From Rhodoblastus sp963704565 (GTDB taxonomy: Bacteria; Pseudomonadota; Alphaproteobacteria; Rhizobiales; Beijerinckiaceae): a stretch of DNA of 64,000 nt. The DNA lies in NCBI GenBank assembly GCA_963704565.1, contig OY969917.1:3472001-3536000 (forward strand). The letters are read 5' to 3'. The notes beneath the pieces were generated by a model that saw only the letters and a program-made list of their open reading frames with translations, made no database searches and was not told the origin of the DNA. Numbering within the stretch: position 1 is the stretch's first letter; the number at the start of each line of letters is the position of its first letter. Positions 1 through 7,286 of this stretch are shown piece by piece. A program made the translations under genes and the position numbers.

Positions 1-1
1 C

Positions 2-400
2 GACGGCCGCTATTTCGTCATTCTGAGCGGCATCGCCCGCTTCCGCATCCTGTCGGAAGTCGATTCGCACAAACCTTACCGCGAGGCCTCGGTCGATTTC
101 AGCCCCTTCCCGGAGGATTTCGTCACCGGCGCGGCGGTGCCGGCGAAGCAGCGGACCGAACTGAACAACGTTGCGCTCTATCTCGCCCAGGCCTTGCGGC
201 TCGAAATCGCGCGCAACGATGTCGAAGCCATGCCCGACGCCGACATGATCTCGGTTTTCGCCATGATCGGCCCCTTCGACCCCGCCGAAAAGCAGGCCTT
301 GCTGGAGGCGCCCGGATTGCTGGCGCGCGCCGACCTGCTGCTGGCGCTCGGCGAAGTCGCCCTGTCGCGCGCCCTCAAGGGCGCCAAACCCCTGCAATGA
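2..400 (+). CDS. LON peptidase substrate-binding domain protein, C-terminal part (5' end outside window)
   Basis: The reading frame is open from the first bases to a TGA at 398-400, so only the last ~132 residues are present. The start reads DGRYFVILSGIARFRI, followed by a segment rich in Phe/Pro/Asp and a helical C-terminus. This matches the second half of the stand-alone LON N-terminal (PUA-like) domain proteins common in Alphaproteobacteria, which lack the ATPase and protease parts of Lon. Their function is not established. The downstream Trm112-type gene starts 13 bases later in the same direction, so the two are probably co-transcribed. Family assignment rests on overall resemblance only. 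Confidence 0.7.
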   Translation, partial: DGRYFVILSGIARFRILSEVDSHKPYREASVDFSPFPEDFVTGAAVPAKQRTELNNVALYLAQALRLEIARNDVEAMPDADMISVFAMIGPFDPAEKQALLEAPGLLARADLLLALGEVALSRALKGAKPLQ

Positions 401-413
401 ACAGGATTCCACG

Positions 414-644
414 ATGACCGACACGCCGTCCAAGTCCGAAGAGGCCGCGCCGCGCACCGCCGCCGAAGCCGCCGGAGTCGATCCGCGCCTGCTGGAAATC
501 CTGGTCTGCCCCTTGACCAAGACCACTTTGCGCTACGACCGCGAACGCAATGAACTGGTCTCGCTCGCCGCCCATCTCGCTTATCCGATTCGCGACGGCA
601 TTCCGATCATGCTGCCCGAGGAAGCGCGGCGCATCGACGAATAG
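414..644 (+). CDS. Trm112 family protein
   Basis: A 76-residue protein. After an Ala/Glu-rich N-terminal extension of ~25 residues comes the core RLLEILVCPLTKTTLRYD, then the LAYPIRDGIPIML segment that is the signature of the Trm112/YcaR family. Eukaryotic Trm112 activates methyltransferases; bacterial members are small zinc-ribbon-like proteins of unclear role. Only one cysteine of the ribbon remains here, as is common in proteobacterial members. It directly follows the LON-domain gene, a neighbourhood often seen in this class. The ATG at 414 follows a weak purine-rich site (AGGA). Confidence 0.8.
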   Translation: MTDTPSKSEEAAPRTAAEAAGVDPRLLEILVCPLTKTTLRYDRERNELVSLAAHLAYPIRDGIPIMLPEEARRIDE

Positions 645-669
645 GCGCGGCGCGCGGTTCTGCGCCGGG

Positions 670-688
670 TTTAGGCGTTCCGCCTAAA
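670..688. terminator. short perfect inverted repeat after the Trm112 gene, possible terminator
   Basis: TTTAGGCG-TTC-CGCCTAAA is a perfect 8-bp stem with a 3-base loop, 25 bases after the Trm112 stop. No T-run follows, so an intrinsic terminator is only a suggestion; it could equally be an operator for the downstream glnK promoter. Confidence 0.35.
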
Positions 689-721
689 TAATGGAATTTA
701 TCATTCGTTAATGACATTCTC

Positions 722-738
722 TTGTGCAATTTGCACAA
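722..738. promoter_or_regulatory. 17-bp palindrome abutting the glnK promoter
   Basis: TTGTGCAATTTGCACAA is a perfect palindrome around a central T/A and ends 3 bases before the -24 element at 742. Its half-site order (GTGCA then TGCAC) is the reverse of a classical NtrC box, so the binding protein is not identified. Placement touching the promoter suggests an operator rather than a remote enhancer site. Confidence 0.4.
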
Positions 739-741
739 AAA

Positions 742-759
742 TGGCACAGGTGAAGCTGC
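742..759 (+). promoter_or_regulatory. sigma-54 (-24/-12) promoter of the first glnK-amtB operon
   Basis: TGGCACAGGTGAAGCTGC carries the invariant GG and GC dinucleotides exactly 10 bases apart. The -24 half (TGGCAC) is perfect; the -12 half (AAGCT for TTGCA/T) is imperfect. It lies ~35 bases before the glnK start. Sigma-54 control by NtrC is usual for glnK-amtB, so the expected signal is nitrogen limitation. Assignment is by motif and context. Confidence 0.65.
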
Positions 760-793
760 GCCCCAGCGGCGAATTGCTCACTTGGCCAGAAAA

Positions 794-1132
794 ATGAAAC
801 TCGTCACCGCCATCATAAAGCCGTTCAAACTCGACGACGTGCGCGAAAACCTGCAACAGCTTCACATCGACGGCATGACCGTCAGCGAAGTGAAGGGCTA
901 TGGCCGGCAAAAGGGCCATACCGAAATCTATCGCGGCGCCGAATATGTCGTGAGTTTCCTGCCCAAGCTGCGGATCGAAATCGTCGTCAAGGACGAGCAG
1001 GTCGAAGCCGCCATCGAGGCGATCCGCGCAGCGACCAACACCGGTCAGATCGGCGACGGCAAGATTTTCGTCAGCCCCATCGAACACGCCTGGCGCATCC
1101 GCACCGGCGAAACCGACAACGACGCCCTTTAA
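794..1132 (+). CDS. glnK: PII nitrogen regulatory protein, GlnK type (copy 1)
   Basis: A 112-residue PII trimer subunit. The start MKLVTAIIKPFKLDDVRE, the T-loop GRQKGHTEIYRGAEY with the uridylylation tyrosine (final Y of YRGAEY), and the B/C-loop TGQIGDGKIFV are all present. PII proteins sense 2-oxoglutarate, ATP/ADP and glutamine, and GlnK plugs the AmtB channel when ammonium rises. A longer frame reaches back to 722, but the family's invariant MK(L/I) start is at 794 and the sigma-54 promoter lies between, so 794 is the true start. amtB follows 47 bases later in the same operon. A near-identical second copy lies at 3827. Confidence 0.95.
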   Translation: MKLVTAIIKPFKLDDVRENLQQLHIDGMTVSEVKGYGRQKGHTEIYRGAEYVVSFLPKLRIEIVVKDEQVEAAIEAIRAATNTGQIGDGKIFVSPIEHAWRIRTGETDNDAL

Positions 1133-1179
1133 GACGCGTCGGCGCTGCTTTTTTCCTCTCCAGACTTCGCGGACCCGCC

Positions 1180-2490
1180 ATGAGAATTTCGCCCGTCTCT
1201 CTCGGCCTCGCGGCCGTCGCCAGCCTCTTCGCCGTTCCCGCCTTTGCCGGACAAAGCCCGATCGATCCGGCCGACACGGCGTTCATGACCTTTTCGACGG
1301 CTTTGGTTCTGCTGATGACCCTGCCGGGGCTGGCTTTGTTTTACGCCGGCATGGTGCGCAAGAAGAACATATTGGCGACCATGGCCCAGAGCCTCGCCGC
1401 CACGGCGATCGTCTCCCTGCTCTGGTTCGCCCTCGGCTACAGCCTCGCCTTTCGCGGCGGGGGCGCGATGATCGGCGACGCCTCGGCCGCTTTCCTGTGC
1501 GGCATCGGGTTGGAAACGGTCAGCGGCTGGGCCAAGACGATCCCGGAAATGCTGTTCGCCGCCTATCAGATGACCTTCGCGGTGATCACCTGCGCGCTGA
1601 TCGGCGGCGCCACGGCCGACCGCATGAAATTCTCGGCCTTCGCCCTGTTCTGCGTGGTCTGGTTGTTCATCGTCTATGTCCCGAGCGCGCATTGGGTCTG
1701 GGGCGGCGGCTTCCTCGCCCAATGGGGCCTGATCGATTTCGCCGGCGGCACGGTGGTGCACATCAACGCCGGCGTCGCCGGTCTGGTCGCGGCCTTGATG
1801 ATTGGCTCGCGCACCGGCTATCGCAAGGAGAATTTCTCGCCCTTCGACCTGTCGATGGCCTTCGTCGGCCTTGGCTTGCTGTGGGTCGGCTGGTTCGGCT
1901 TCAACGGCGGCTCGGCGCTCGGCATCGGCTCGCGCGCCGTTTACGCCATTGTCGCCACCCATCTCGCCGCCTGCGCCGGGGCCTTGGCGTGGTCGGGCAT
2001 CGAATGGGCGCATAACGGCCGCCCCTCGGTTCTGGGCCTGATTTCCGGCGCGGTCGCCGGCCTCGGCACGATCACCCCGGCCTCCGGCTATGTCCTGCCC
2101 TGGCAGGGCGCCTTGATCGGCGTGCTCGCCGGCGGAATCTGCTATTGGGCCTCGATCGTGCTCAAGGCGAAGCTCGGCTATGACGATTCGCTCGACGTGT
2201 TCGGCGTGCACGGCGTCGGCGGCGTTCTCGGCACGCTGATGGCCGGCGTTTTCGCCACGGCCTCGGTCAGCGCCTCGAACGGTCAGCCGAGAATTTCCGG
2301 CCTGCTCGAAGGCAACCCGCATCAGTTGCTGGTGCAGGCGGAGGGCGTCGTCATCACCATTCTGTGGTGCGCCATCGGCACGGCCATCGCCTTGAAGATC
2401 GTCGATGTTCTGGTCGGCCTGCGGGTTTCGTCCGACGACGAGCGCCTTGGCCTCGACCTCGCGCTGCATGGCGAAGCGCTGCATCAATAG
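1180..2490 (+). CDS. amtB: Ammonium transporter AmtB (copy 1)
   Basis: 436 residues. An N-terminal signal peptide (MRISPVSLGLAAVASLF...AFA) precedes eleven hydrophobic segments of the Amt/Rh channel. The signature blocks include FYAGMVRKKN near residue 48, the twin-His pore motifs in VVHINAG (~residue 190) and FGVHGVGG (~345), and the cytoplasmic tail with DDERLGLDLALHGE, the GlnK-binding C-terminal region. It conducts ammonium across the inner membrane and is blocked by the GlnK encoded just upstream. It lacks the ~40-residue Ala-rich periplasmic loop found in copy 2, so the two transporters are paralogues rather than a recent duplicate. Confidence 0.95.
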   Translation: MRISPVSLGLAAVASLFAVPAFAGQSPIDPADTAFMTFSTALVLLMTLPGLALFYAGMVRKKNILATMAQSLAATAIVSLLWFALGYSLAFRGGGAMIGDASAAFLCGIGLETVSGWAKTIPEMLFAAYQMTFAVITCALIGGATADRMKFSAFALFCVVWLFIVYVPSAHWVWGGGFLAQWGLIDFAGGTVVHINAGVAGLVAALMIGSRTGYRKENFSPFDLSMAFVGLGLLWVGWFGFNGGSALGIGSRAVYAIVATHLAACAGALAWSGIEWAHNGRPSVLGLISGAVAGLGTITPASGYVLPWQGALIGVLAGGICYWASIVLKAKLGYDDSLDVFGVHGVGGVLGTLMAGVFATASVSASNGQPRISGLLEGNPHQLLVQAEGVVITILWCAIGTAIALKIVDVLVGLRVSSDDERLGLDLALHGEALHQ

Positions 2491-2544
2491 GCTGGCGGGC
2501 TTGACGGCCTTGCCAAAAGGCGTTCAACTGTGAACTATCTCGCC

Positions 2545-2596
2545 GCGACCGAAGCAGGATTTCGTTGGCGCGCCAACGAAATCCTGCTTCGGTCGC
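2545..2596. repeat. perfect 52-bp palindrome (26-bp arms, no spacer)
   Basis: The arms 2545-2570 and 2571-2596 are exact reverse complements, begin GCGACCGAAGCAGGATTTCG and meet at a central GGCGCGCC. The AAGCAGGATTT word inside it recurs in both arms of the neighbouring element at 2605-2653, suggesting related mobile palindromes. It lies between amtB and tesB and would form a strong cruciform or RNA hairpin able to end the amtB transcript. Confidence 0.85.
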
Positions 2597-2604
2597 TTTG
2601 ATTT

Positions 2605-2653
2605 AGCAGGATTTTTGTCCGAAAACCGGTGACCACTTTTCGGAAATCCTGCT
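2605..2653. repeat. Rhizobiales-type interspersed palindromic element
   Basis: Outer arms AGCAGGATTT and AAATCCTGCT enclose inner arms CCGAAAA and TTTTCGG around CCGGTGACCAC. This nested layout, with a GAAAACCGGT...CCACTTTTC core, is the recurrent extragenic palindrome familiar from many Rhizobiales genomes. It lies immediately before tesB. Confidence 0.7.
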
Positions 2654-2697
2654 TGGCGTCGCGGCGCTGTTTTTTCAAGGGTTGCGCGGCTTTTCCC

Positions 2698-3588
2698 ATG
2701 TCCAAGGCGATCGCCAATCTGCTCGACATTCTCGACCTGGAGAAAATCGAGGACAATCTGTTTCGGGGCCGCAGTCCGCAGGTGGGCTGGCAGAGGGTGT
2801 TCGGCGGGCTGGTCATCGCCCAGGCTCTGGTCGCGGCGCAGCGCACCGTCGAAAACACCGCCGCCCATTCGCTGCACGCTTATTTCCTGCTCGGCGGCGA
2901 TCCGGCGACGCCGATCGTCTATCAGATCGAGCGCCTGCGCGACGGGCGCAGTTTCGCGACCCGGCGCTGTCAGGCGATCCAGCACGACCGGGTCATTTTT
3001 ACCCTGGTCGCCTCCTTCCATAATCCTGAAGTCCAAAGCCTCGAACACGCCTTTTCGCGGCCCGACGCGCCGGACCCCGAGGATCTGCCGGACGAAGGCG
3101 AGTTTTTCGCGCGTTTCGGGGCGCATATGCCCGAACCGGTGCGCCGCTATTTTCAGCGCGAGCGGCCGATCGAATTGCGGCCGGTCGAGCCCGGCCGCTA
3201 TATCGCCCGCGGCGCCCAATCCGACCCGCAGCAAAAGGTCTGGGTCCGCACTTCGGGCGCGCTGCCCGACGACCCGGCGATCCACCGCGCGGTTTTGGCT
3301 TATCTTTCCGACATGACTTTGCTCGACACCTCGCTGATCGCCCATGGCAAGTCGGTGTTCCATCCCGATATCCAGGCGGCGAGCCTCGATCATGCTCTTT
3401 GGCTGCATCGGCCGTTCCGGGCCGACGAATGGATGCTTTATGTGCAGGACAGCCCCAACGCCTCGGGCGGCCTGGGATTCAGCCGCGGCGCCCTTTATTC
3501 GCGCGAGGGCGCGCTGATCGCCTCGGTGGCGCAGGAGGGCCTGATCCGTTTGAAGCACGAAGCTTCGCCCAATGTCGCGCAGCTTTGA
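2698..3588 (+). CDS. tesB: Acyl-CoA thioesterase II (TesB family)
   Basis: 296 residues, close to the ~286 of E. coli TesB. It hydrolyses acyl-CoA to free fatty acid and CoA with a double hot-dog fold. Visible family blocks are FGGLVIAQALVAA and HSLHAYFLLGGD in the N-terminal hot-dog, and YLSDMTLLDTS (catalytic Asp), QDSPNASGGLGFSRG and a terminal SVAQEGLIR in the C-terminal one. An upstream in-frame ATG at 2629 lies inside a palindromic repeat, so MSKAIANLLD at 2698 is taken as the start. The gene sits alone between two nitrogen operons and no link to them is evident. Confidence 0.92.
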   Translation: MSKAIANLLDILDLEKIEDNLFRGRSPQVGWQRVFGGLVIAQALVAAQRTVENTAAHSLHAYFLLGGDPATPIVYQIERLRDGRSFATRRCQAIQHDRVIFTLVASFHNPEVQSLEHAFSRPDAPDPEDLPDEGEFFARFGAHMPEPVRRYFQRERPIELRPVEPGRYIARGAQSDPQQKVWVRTSGALPDDPAIHRAVLAYLSDMTLLDTSLIAHGKSVFHPDIQAASLDHALWLHRPFRADEWMLYVQDSPNASGGLGFSRGALYSREGALIASVAQEGLIRLKHEASPNVAQL

Positions 3589-3725
3589 CCATTCGTCGTG
3601 CAAAATGCTGCATATTTTACAGGCTAGGCGCCGAAAATTTAGCCTTATGCCGCGACGTTATGCGTATTGCCCAAAATTTGAATTTTAACCCCTTGTAAAT
3701 AAACGGCTTGTTCAGAGCGCCGGTT

Positions 3726-3741
3726 TGGCATGCTCCTTGTT
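3726..3741 (+). promoter_or_regulatory. sigma-54 (-24/-12) promoter of the second glnK-amtB operon
   Basis: TGGCATGCTCCTTGTT matches TGGCAC(G)-N4-TTGC(A/T) with GG and the -12 G 10 bases apart; the -12 is TTGT rather than TTGC. A transcript would begin near 3752, leaving a ~75-base leader that contains the hairpin at 3760-3796. Confidence 0.65.
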
Positions 3742-3759
3742 TAGGCAAATGGGCTGAAA

Positions 3760-3796
3760 GACGACCGGCCGGGTGAGCTGCGCCCGACCGGTCGTC
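3760..3796 (+). promoter_or_regulatory. hairpin in the leader of the second glnK
   Basis: Arms 3760-3773 and 3783-3796 pair at 13 of 14 positions (outer GACGACCGG, inner GGG/CCC) around a 9-base loop. A CCTTTTCC stretch follows at once, so the structure resembles an attenuator or weak terminator between the sigma-54 promoter and the glnK ATG at 3827. It could also simply stabilise the mRNA 5' end. Confidence 0.55.
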
Positions 3797-3826
3797 CTTT
3801 TCCGATTGGCGAAAGCAGGGAACAAA

Positions 3827-4165
3827 ATGAAAATCGTGATGGCGGTGATCAAGCCGTTCAAGCTGGACGAAGTGCGCGACGCGCTGGACGCGATCGGCGT
3901 GCACGGCCTGACGGTGACCGAAGTGAAGGGCTATGGCCGGCAAAAGGGCCATACCGAGATTTATCGCGGCGCCGAATATACGGTCAGCTTCCTGCCCAAG
4001 CTGAAAATCGAGGCGGCGGTTCGCGCGGAGCTGGTCGACAAGACGGTCGAGGCCATTGCCGCCGCCGCGCGCACCGGCCAGATCGGCGACGGCAAGATTT
4101 TCGTCAGCCCGCTGGAACAGACCCTCCGCATCCGCACCGGCGAACGCGACGCCGACGCGCTGTAA
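3827..4165 (+). CDS. glnK: PII nitrogen regulatory protein, GlnK type (copy 2)
   Basis: 112 residues, starting MKIVMAVIKPFKLDEVRDAL, with the same T-loop (GRQKGHTEIYRGAEY, uridylylation Tyr retained) and TGQIGDGKIFV loop as copy 1. The differences are concentrated in the body and not in the nucleotide or T-loop sites. The ATG at 3827 has a good ribosome site (AGGGA), so the longer frame from 3773 is rejected; that extension would translate the leader hairpin. amtB copy 2 follows 26 bases on. It probably gates that transporter under nitrogen control. Confidence 0.95.
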   Translation: MKIVMAVIKPFKLDEVRDALDAIGVHGLTVTEVKGYGRQKGHTEIYRGAEYTVSFLPKLKIEAAVRAELVDKTVEAIAAAARTGQIGDGKIFVSPLEQTLRIRTGERDADAL

Positions 4166-4191
4166 GCCGCCAGACTTTTCAGGAGAAAAAA

Positions 4192-5709
4192 ATGCTGACC
4201 TTTCCCTCCCGGCGCGCCGGGATGAAGGCGCTCGGACTCGCTTTGGCCGGGCTGGCCTTAAGCGCCGGCGCCGCTCTCGCGGACACAGCGCCGGTCGTCA
4301 ACAAGGGCGACAACGCCTGGATGCTGGTTTCCAGCGCCCTGGTGCTGATGATGTCCATTCCGGGCCTGGCCCTGTTCTACGGCGGCCTGGTGCGCAGCAA
4401 GAACATGCTGTCGGTGCTGACCCAGATTTTCGCCATCGTTTCGCTGGTCGGCGTGACCTGGATGCTTTACGGCTATTCGCTGGCCTTTTCCGACGGCGGC
4501 GCGCTGACCGCATTGGTCGGCGGCCTGAGCAAGGCCTTCCTGCGCATCGCGCCGGAAGGCAAGCCGATTACCGACGCCGTGGCGCCGACCTTCTCCAACG
4601 GCGTCGTCATCCCGGAACTGACCTATTTCGTGTTCCAGATGACCTTCGCCATGATCATCCCGGCGCTGATCGTCGGCGCCTTCGCGGAGCGCGTCAAATT
4701 TTCGGCCATGCTGCTGTTCATGTTGCTGTGGTCCACCATCATCTATCTGCCGGTCGCCCATTGGGTCTGGTATGTCGCCGCGCCCGACGACGTGGCCGCC
4801 GCCGCCAAGGCTTTGGCCTCCGCTTCCGGCGACGCGGCCAAGGCGGCGGCGCAGGCCAGGCTCGATGCGGTCACCCACGCGGTGGGCTGGGTCGGCGGCG
4901 GTCTGGCGCCGTGGATGAAGGGCGTCGGGGCGCTCGACTTCGCCGGCGGCACGGTCGTCCATATCAACGCCGGCATCGCGGGCCTGGTCGGCGCGCTGAT
5001 GATCGGCAAGCGCATCGGCTATGGCCGGGAAGCCCTGCCGCCGCATTCGCTGACCATGTCGATGATCGGCGCCTCGCTGCTGTGGGTCGGCTGGTTCGGC
5101 TTCAACGCCGGCTCGGCGCTCGAAGCCTCACCGACCGCGTCGCTCGCCTTCGTCAACACCATGGTCGCGACGGCGGGCGCCGCTCTGTCCTGGCTGTTCT
5201 CGGAATGGGCGCTCAAGGGCAAGCCGTCGCTGCTCGGCCTGATCTCGGGCGCGGTGGCGGGCCTCGTCGCGGTGACTCCGGCCTCCGGCTTCGCCGGCCC
5301 GATGGGTTCGCTGATCCTCGGCCTGATCGTCTCGCCGATCTGTCTGTTCTTCGTCGCCAGCGTGAAGAACAAGTTCGGCTATGACGACGCGCTCGACGTG
5401 TTCGGCGTGCATTGCGTCGGCGGAATCACCGGCGCGCTGCTGACCGGAATTCTGGTGAGCCCGGCGCTCGGCGGCGTCGGCGTTACCGACTACACGAACA
5501 TCACGGGCAATAACGCCGGAACCTACGATATGGTCCAGCAGATGATCGCCCAGGGCACGGCGGTTCTCGCCACCCTGATCTGGTCGGGCCTCGGCTCGGC
5601 CGTTCTCTACAAGATCGTCGATCTGCTCATCGGCCTGCGCCCGGCGCCGGATGAAGAGCGCGAAGGCCTCGACATCGCCGAACATGGCGAGCAGGCCTAT
5701 AATCACTGA
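4192..5709 (+). CDS. amtB: Ammonium transporter AmtB (copy 2)
   Basis: 505 residues with a signal peptide (GLALAGLALSAGAALA) and the Amt fold: FYGGLVRSKN, twin-His motifs VVHINAG and FGVHCVGG, and the GlnK-binding tail DEEREGLDIAEHGE. It carries an Ala/Asp-rich loop of ~40 residues after HWVWY (about residues 192-235) that copy 1 lacks, and a Gly/Asn/Thr-rich loop near residue 435. Both are typical of the longer proteobacterial AmtB. The ribosome site AGGAGA lies 7 bases before the ATG. It is co-transcribed with glnK copy 2. Confidence 0.95.
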   Translation: MLTFPSRRAGMKALGLALAGLALSAGAALADTAPVVNKGDNAWMLVSSALVLMMSIPGLALFYGGLVRSKNMLSVLTQIFAIVSLVGVTWMLYGYSLAFSDGGALTALVGGLSKAFLRIAPEGKPITDAVAPTFSNGVVIPELTYFVFQMTFAMIIPALIVGAFAERVKFSAMLLFMLLWSTIIYLPVAHWVWYVAAPDDVAAAAKALASASGDAAKAAAQARLDAVTHAVGWVGGGLAPWMKGVGALDFAGGTVVHINAGIAGLVGALMIGKRIGYGREALPPHSLTMSMIGASLLWVGWFGFNAGSALEASPTASLAFVNTMVATAGAALSWLFSEWALKGKPSLLGLISGAVAGLVAVTPASGFAGPMGSLILGLIVSPICLFFVASVKNKFGYDDALDVFGVHCVGGITGALLTGILVSPALGGVGVTDYTNITGNNAGTYDMVQQMIAQGTAVLATLIWSGLGSAVLYKIVDLLIGLRPAPDEEREGLDIAEHGEQAYNH

Positions 5710-5743
5710 GCCAGCGTCCGGCGGGGCCGAAAGCTCCGCCGTT

Positions 5744-7198
5744 TCAATAAGCGACGATCTTGTAGCTCTCGCCCATTTTCAACTGGTCGCCATCGAGGCC
5801 GTTGAGCAGTTCGAATTGTTCGAGCGGCCGATCGGTCAGAACCATTTTCGCCGCCAGGGTCGCCGCATTGTCGCCGAGGCCGGCGACCGCCAGGCGCAGA
5901 ACCAGCGGCTGGGCGAGTTTGCGCTCGTCCGGCGTGATCGGATGGAAGCTGGCGATGAACTCGTCGAAATTCTTGCCGGTGTCGGCGGTCATCGCCTTGA
6001 CCGCGAAGATCATCCGATAGATGTCGCCGTTGAAGGCGATCACCGCGACCCGGAAATTCCACTCCCCGGCGCGGGCGTCGGCATAGACCGCCGGCAGGCC
6101 ATCGACCTTGTCCTCGCGAATCGACGAGGCGAGCAGGCCGTCGATCCAGCCCGAGGTCAGATAGGCCTTGAGGCTCTTGCCGGCGGGCGCGCGCACGCTG
6201 TCGAAACGCAAGGCTTCGGCGCCGCCCTCGGCGACGCCCAGAACCGCCTGGGACGAATTTTGCAGCACATAGCCCTCCGGCGCCTGGAAGGCGAAACCGA
6301 GGCGCGGGTGGATGAACATGCGGTCCCGGATCGCCCCGTCACTCGGATCGTCGCCGAACATCATGCCGTCGATCGCGTCGAGATAAAGCTGGCGCGCCCG
6401 GTCGCCGACGCCGGGCGCCCCGATCTGCCGCGCGACCTGGAGGGCGGCCGCGACGCGCTCCGGCGTCGAGGGATGGGTGGCCAGAATATCCGGCGCGGCG
6501 TTGTTCTTCTCGCCGATCAACTCGGCGCGCATTTCGCTCGATCGGGCGAGCGCGGTGAGAAAGCGCGACGCCGCGAAAGGGTCGTAGCCGGCGCGGGCGA
6601 TGACATTTATGCCGATGCGGTCGGCCTCGAATTCCTGCAGCCGGGAATAGCTGGCGATGGTCCGCGCGGCGGTCTCCTGGACCTCGTCGCTTTTCTGGCG
6701 GTCCTCGATGATCTGGGAGGCCTGCGCGATCACCTGTTCGGTCTTTTCCTTCTCTGCCCGCAGGATGGCGTGGCGCGCGGTGACATGGGCGATTTCATGC
6801 GCCATGACGGCGGCGGCCTCCGAGGTGTCATTGGCCAAGGCGAGCAGGCCCCGGGTCACGAAAATATCGCCCGAGGGCAGCGCGAAACCATTGACCACCG
6901 CCGAATTGAGAATCGTCACGTGGTAGGGCTGGGTCGGGGTGTCGCTCGCCACGGCCAGCCGCACCAGAACCTGATTGAGATAGGTCTGGGCCTTGGGCCA
7001 TTGATATTCGCCGCCGTAAAGCGCGATCAGCCTCTTGCGCTCGGCGTCCTGCGGCGTGTCGCGAATCGCTTGGGGCGCGGCGGCGGGGGGCGCCGACGGG
7101 GGCGGCGCCATGCCCTGCTGTTCGAGGGTCGAACAACTGGCCAGCAGGACGAGCGCCGCGAGCCGCGCCAGCGCGGAAGCCATGCGCGGCGCGAGCAT
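5744..7198 (-). CDS. M48 family zinc metalloprotease, lipoprotein
   Basis: About 484 residues. The chosen start (MLAPRMASALARLAALVLLASCS) gives a lipoprotein signal with lipobox LASC and has AAGGTGG just upstream; a longer frame runs to 7270. The zinc-binding HEIAH motif and the third-ligand EFEAD motif ~70 residues later define M48 (BepA/LoiP-like). The ~150-residue tail contains GDNAATLAAKM...GESYKIV, resembling a LysM domain. Such proteins degrade or fold outer-membrane and periplasmic proteins. The gene converges on amtB copy 2 with 34 bases between the stops. Confidence 0.88.
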   Translation of the reverse strand: MLAPRMASALARLAALVLLASCSTLEQQGMAPPPSAPPAAAPQAIRDTPQDAERKRLIALYGGEYQWPKAQTYLNQVLVRLAVASDTPTQPYHVTILNSAVVNGFALPSGDIFVTRGLLALANDTSEAAAVMAHEIAHVTARHAILRAEKEKTEQVIAQASQIIEDRQKSDEVQETAARTIASYSRLQEFEADRIGINVIARAGYDPFAASRFLTALARSSEMRAELIGEKNNAAPDILATHPSTPERVAAALQVARQIGAPGVGDRARQLYLDAIDGMMFGDDPSDGAIRDRMFIHPRLGFAFQAPEGYVLQNSSQAVLGVAEGGAEALRFDSVRAPAGKSLKAYLTSGWIDGLLASSIREDKVDGLPAVYADARAGEWNFRVAVIAFNGDIYRMIFAVKAMTADTGKNFDEFIASFHPITPDERKLAQPLVLRLAVAGLGDNAATLAAKMVLTDRPLEQFELLNGLDGDQLKMGESYKIVAY

Positions 7199-7286
7199 CC
7201 TTCGCCACCTTTTCCGCCTGCGTTCCACCATTGCTCCGCCGTTCCGATCCCGCGCCCAAGCCCGCGCCAAATTCCACTCATGCCGC

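Noticed and set aside
724..738. NifA-type site TGT-N10-ACA near glnK
   Set aside because: The spacing is 9, not 10, and no nif gene is near.
1129..2487. Long minus-strand frame opposite amtB copy 1
   Set aside because: Antisense shadow of a high-GC gene: Asp/Gln/Arg-rich, without any domain, while the plus strand encodes a clear AmtB.
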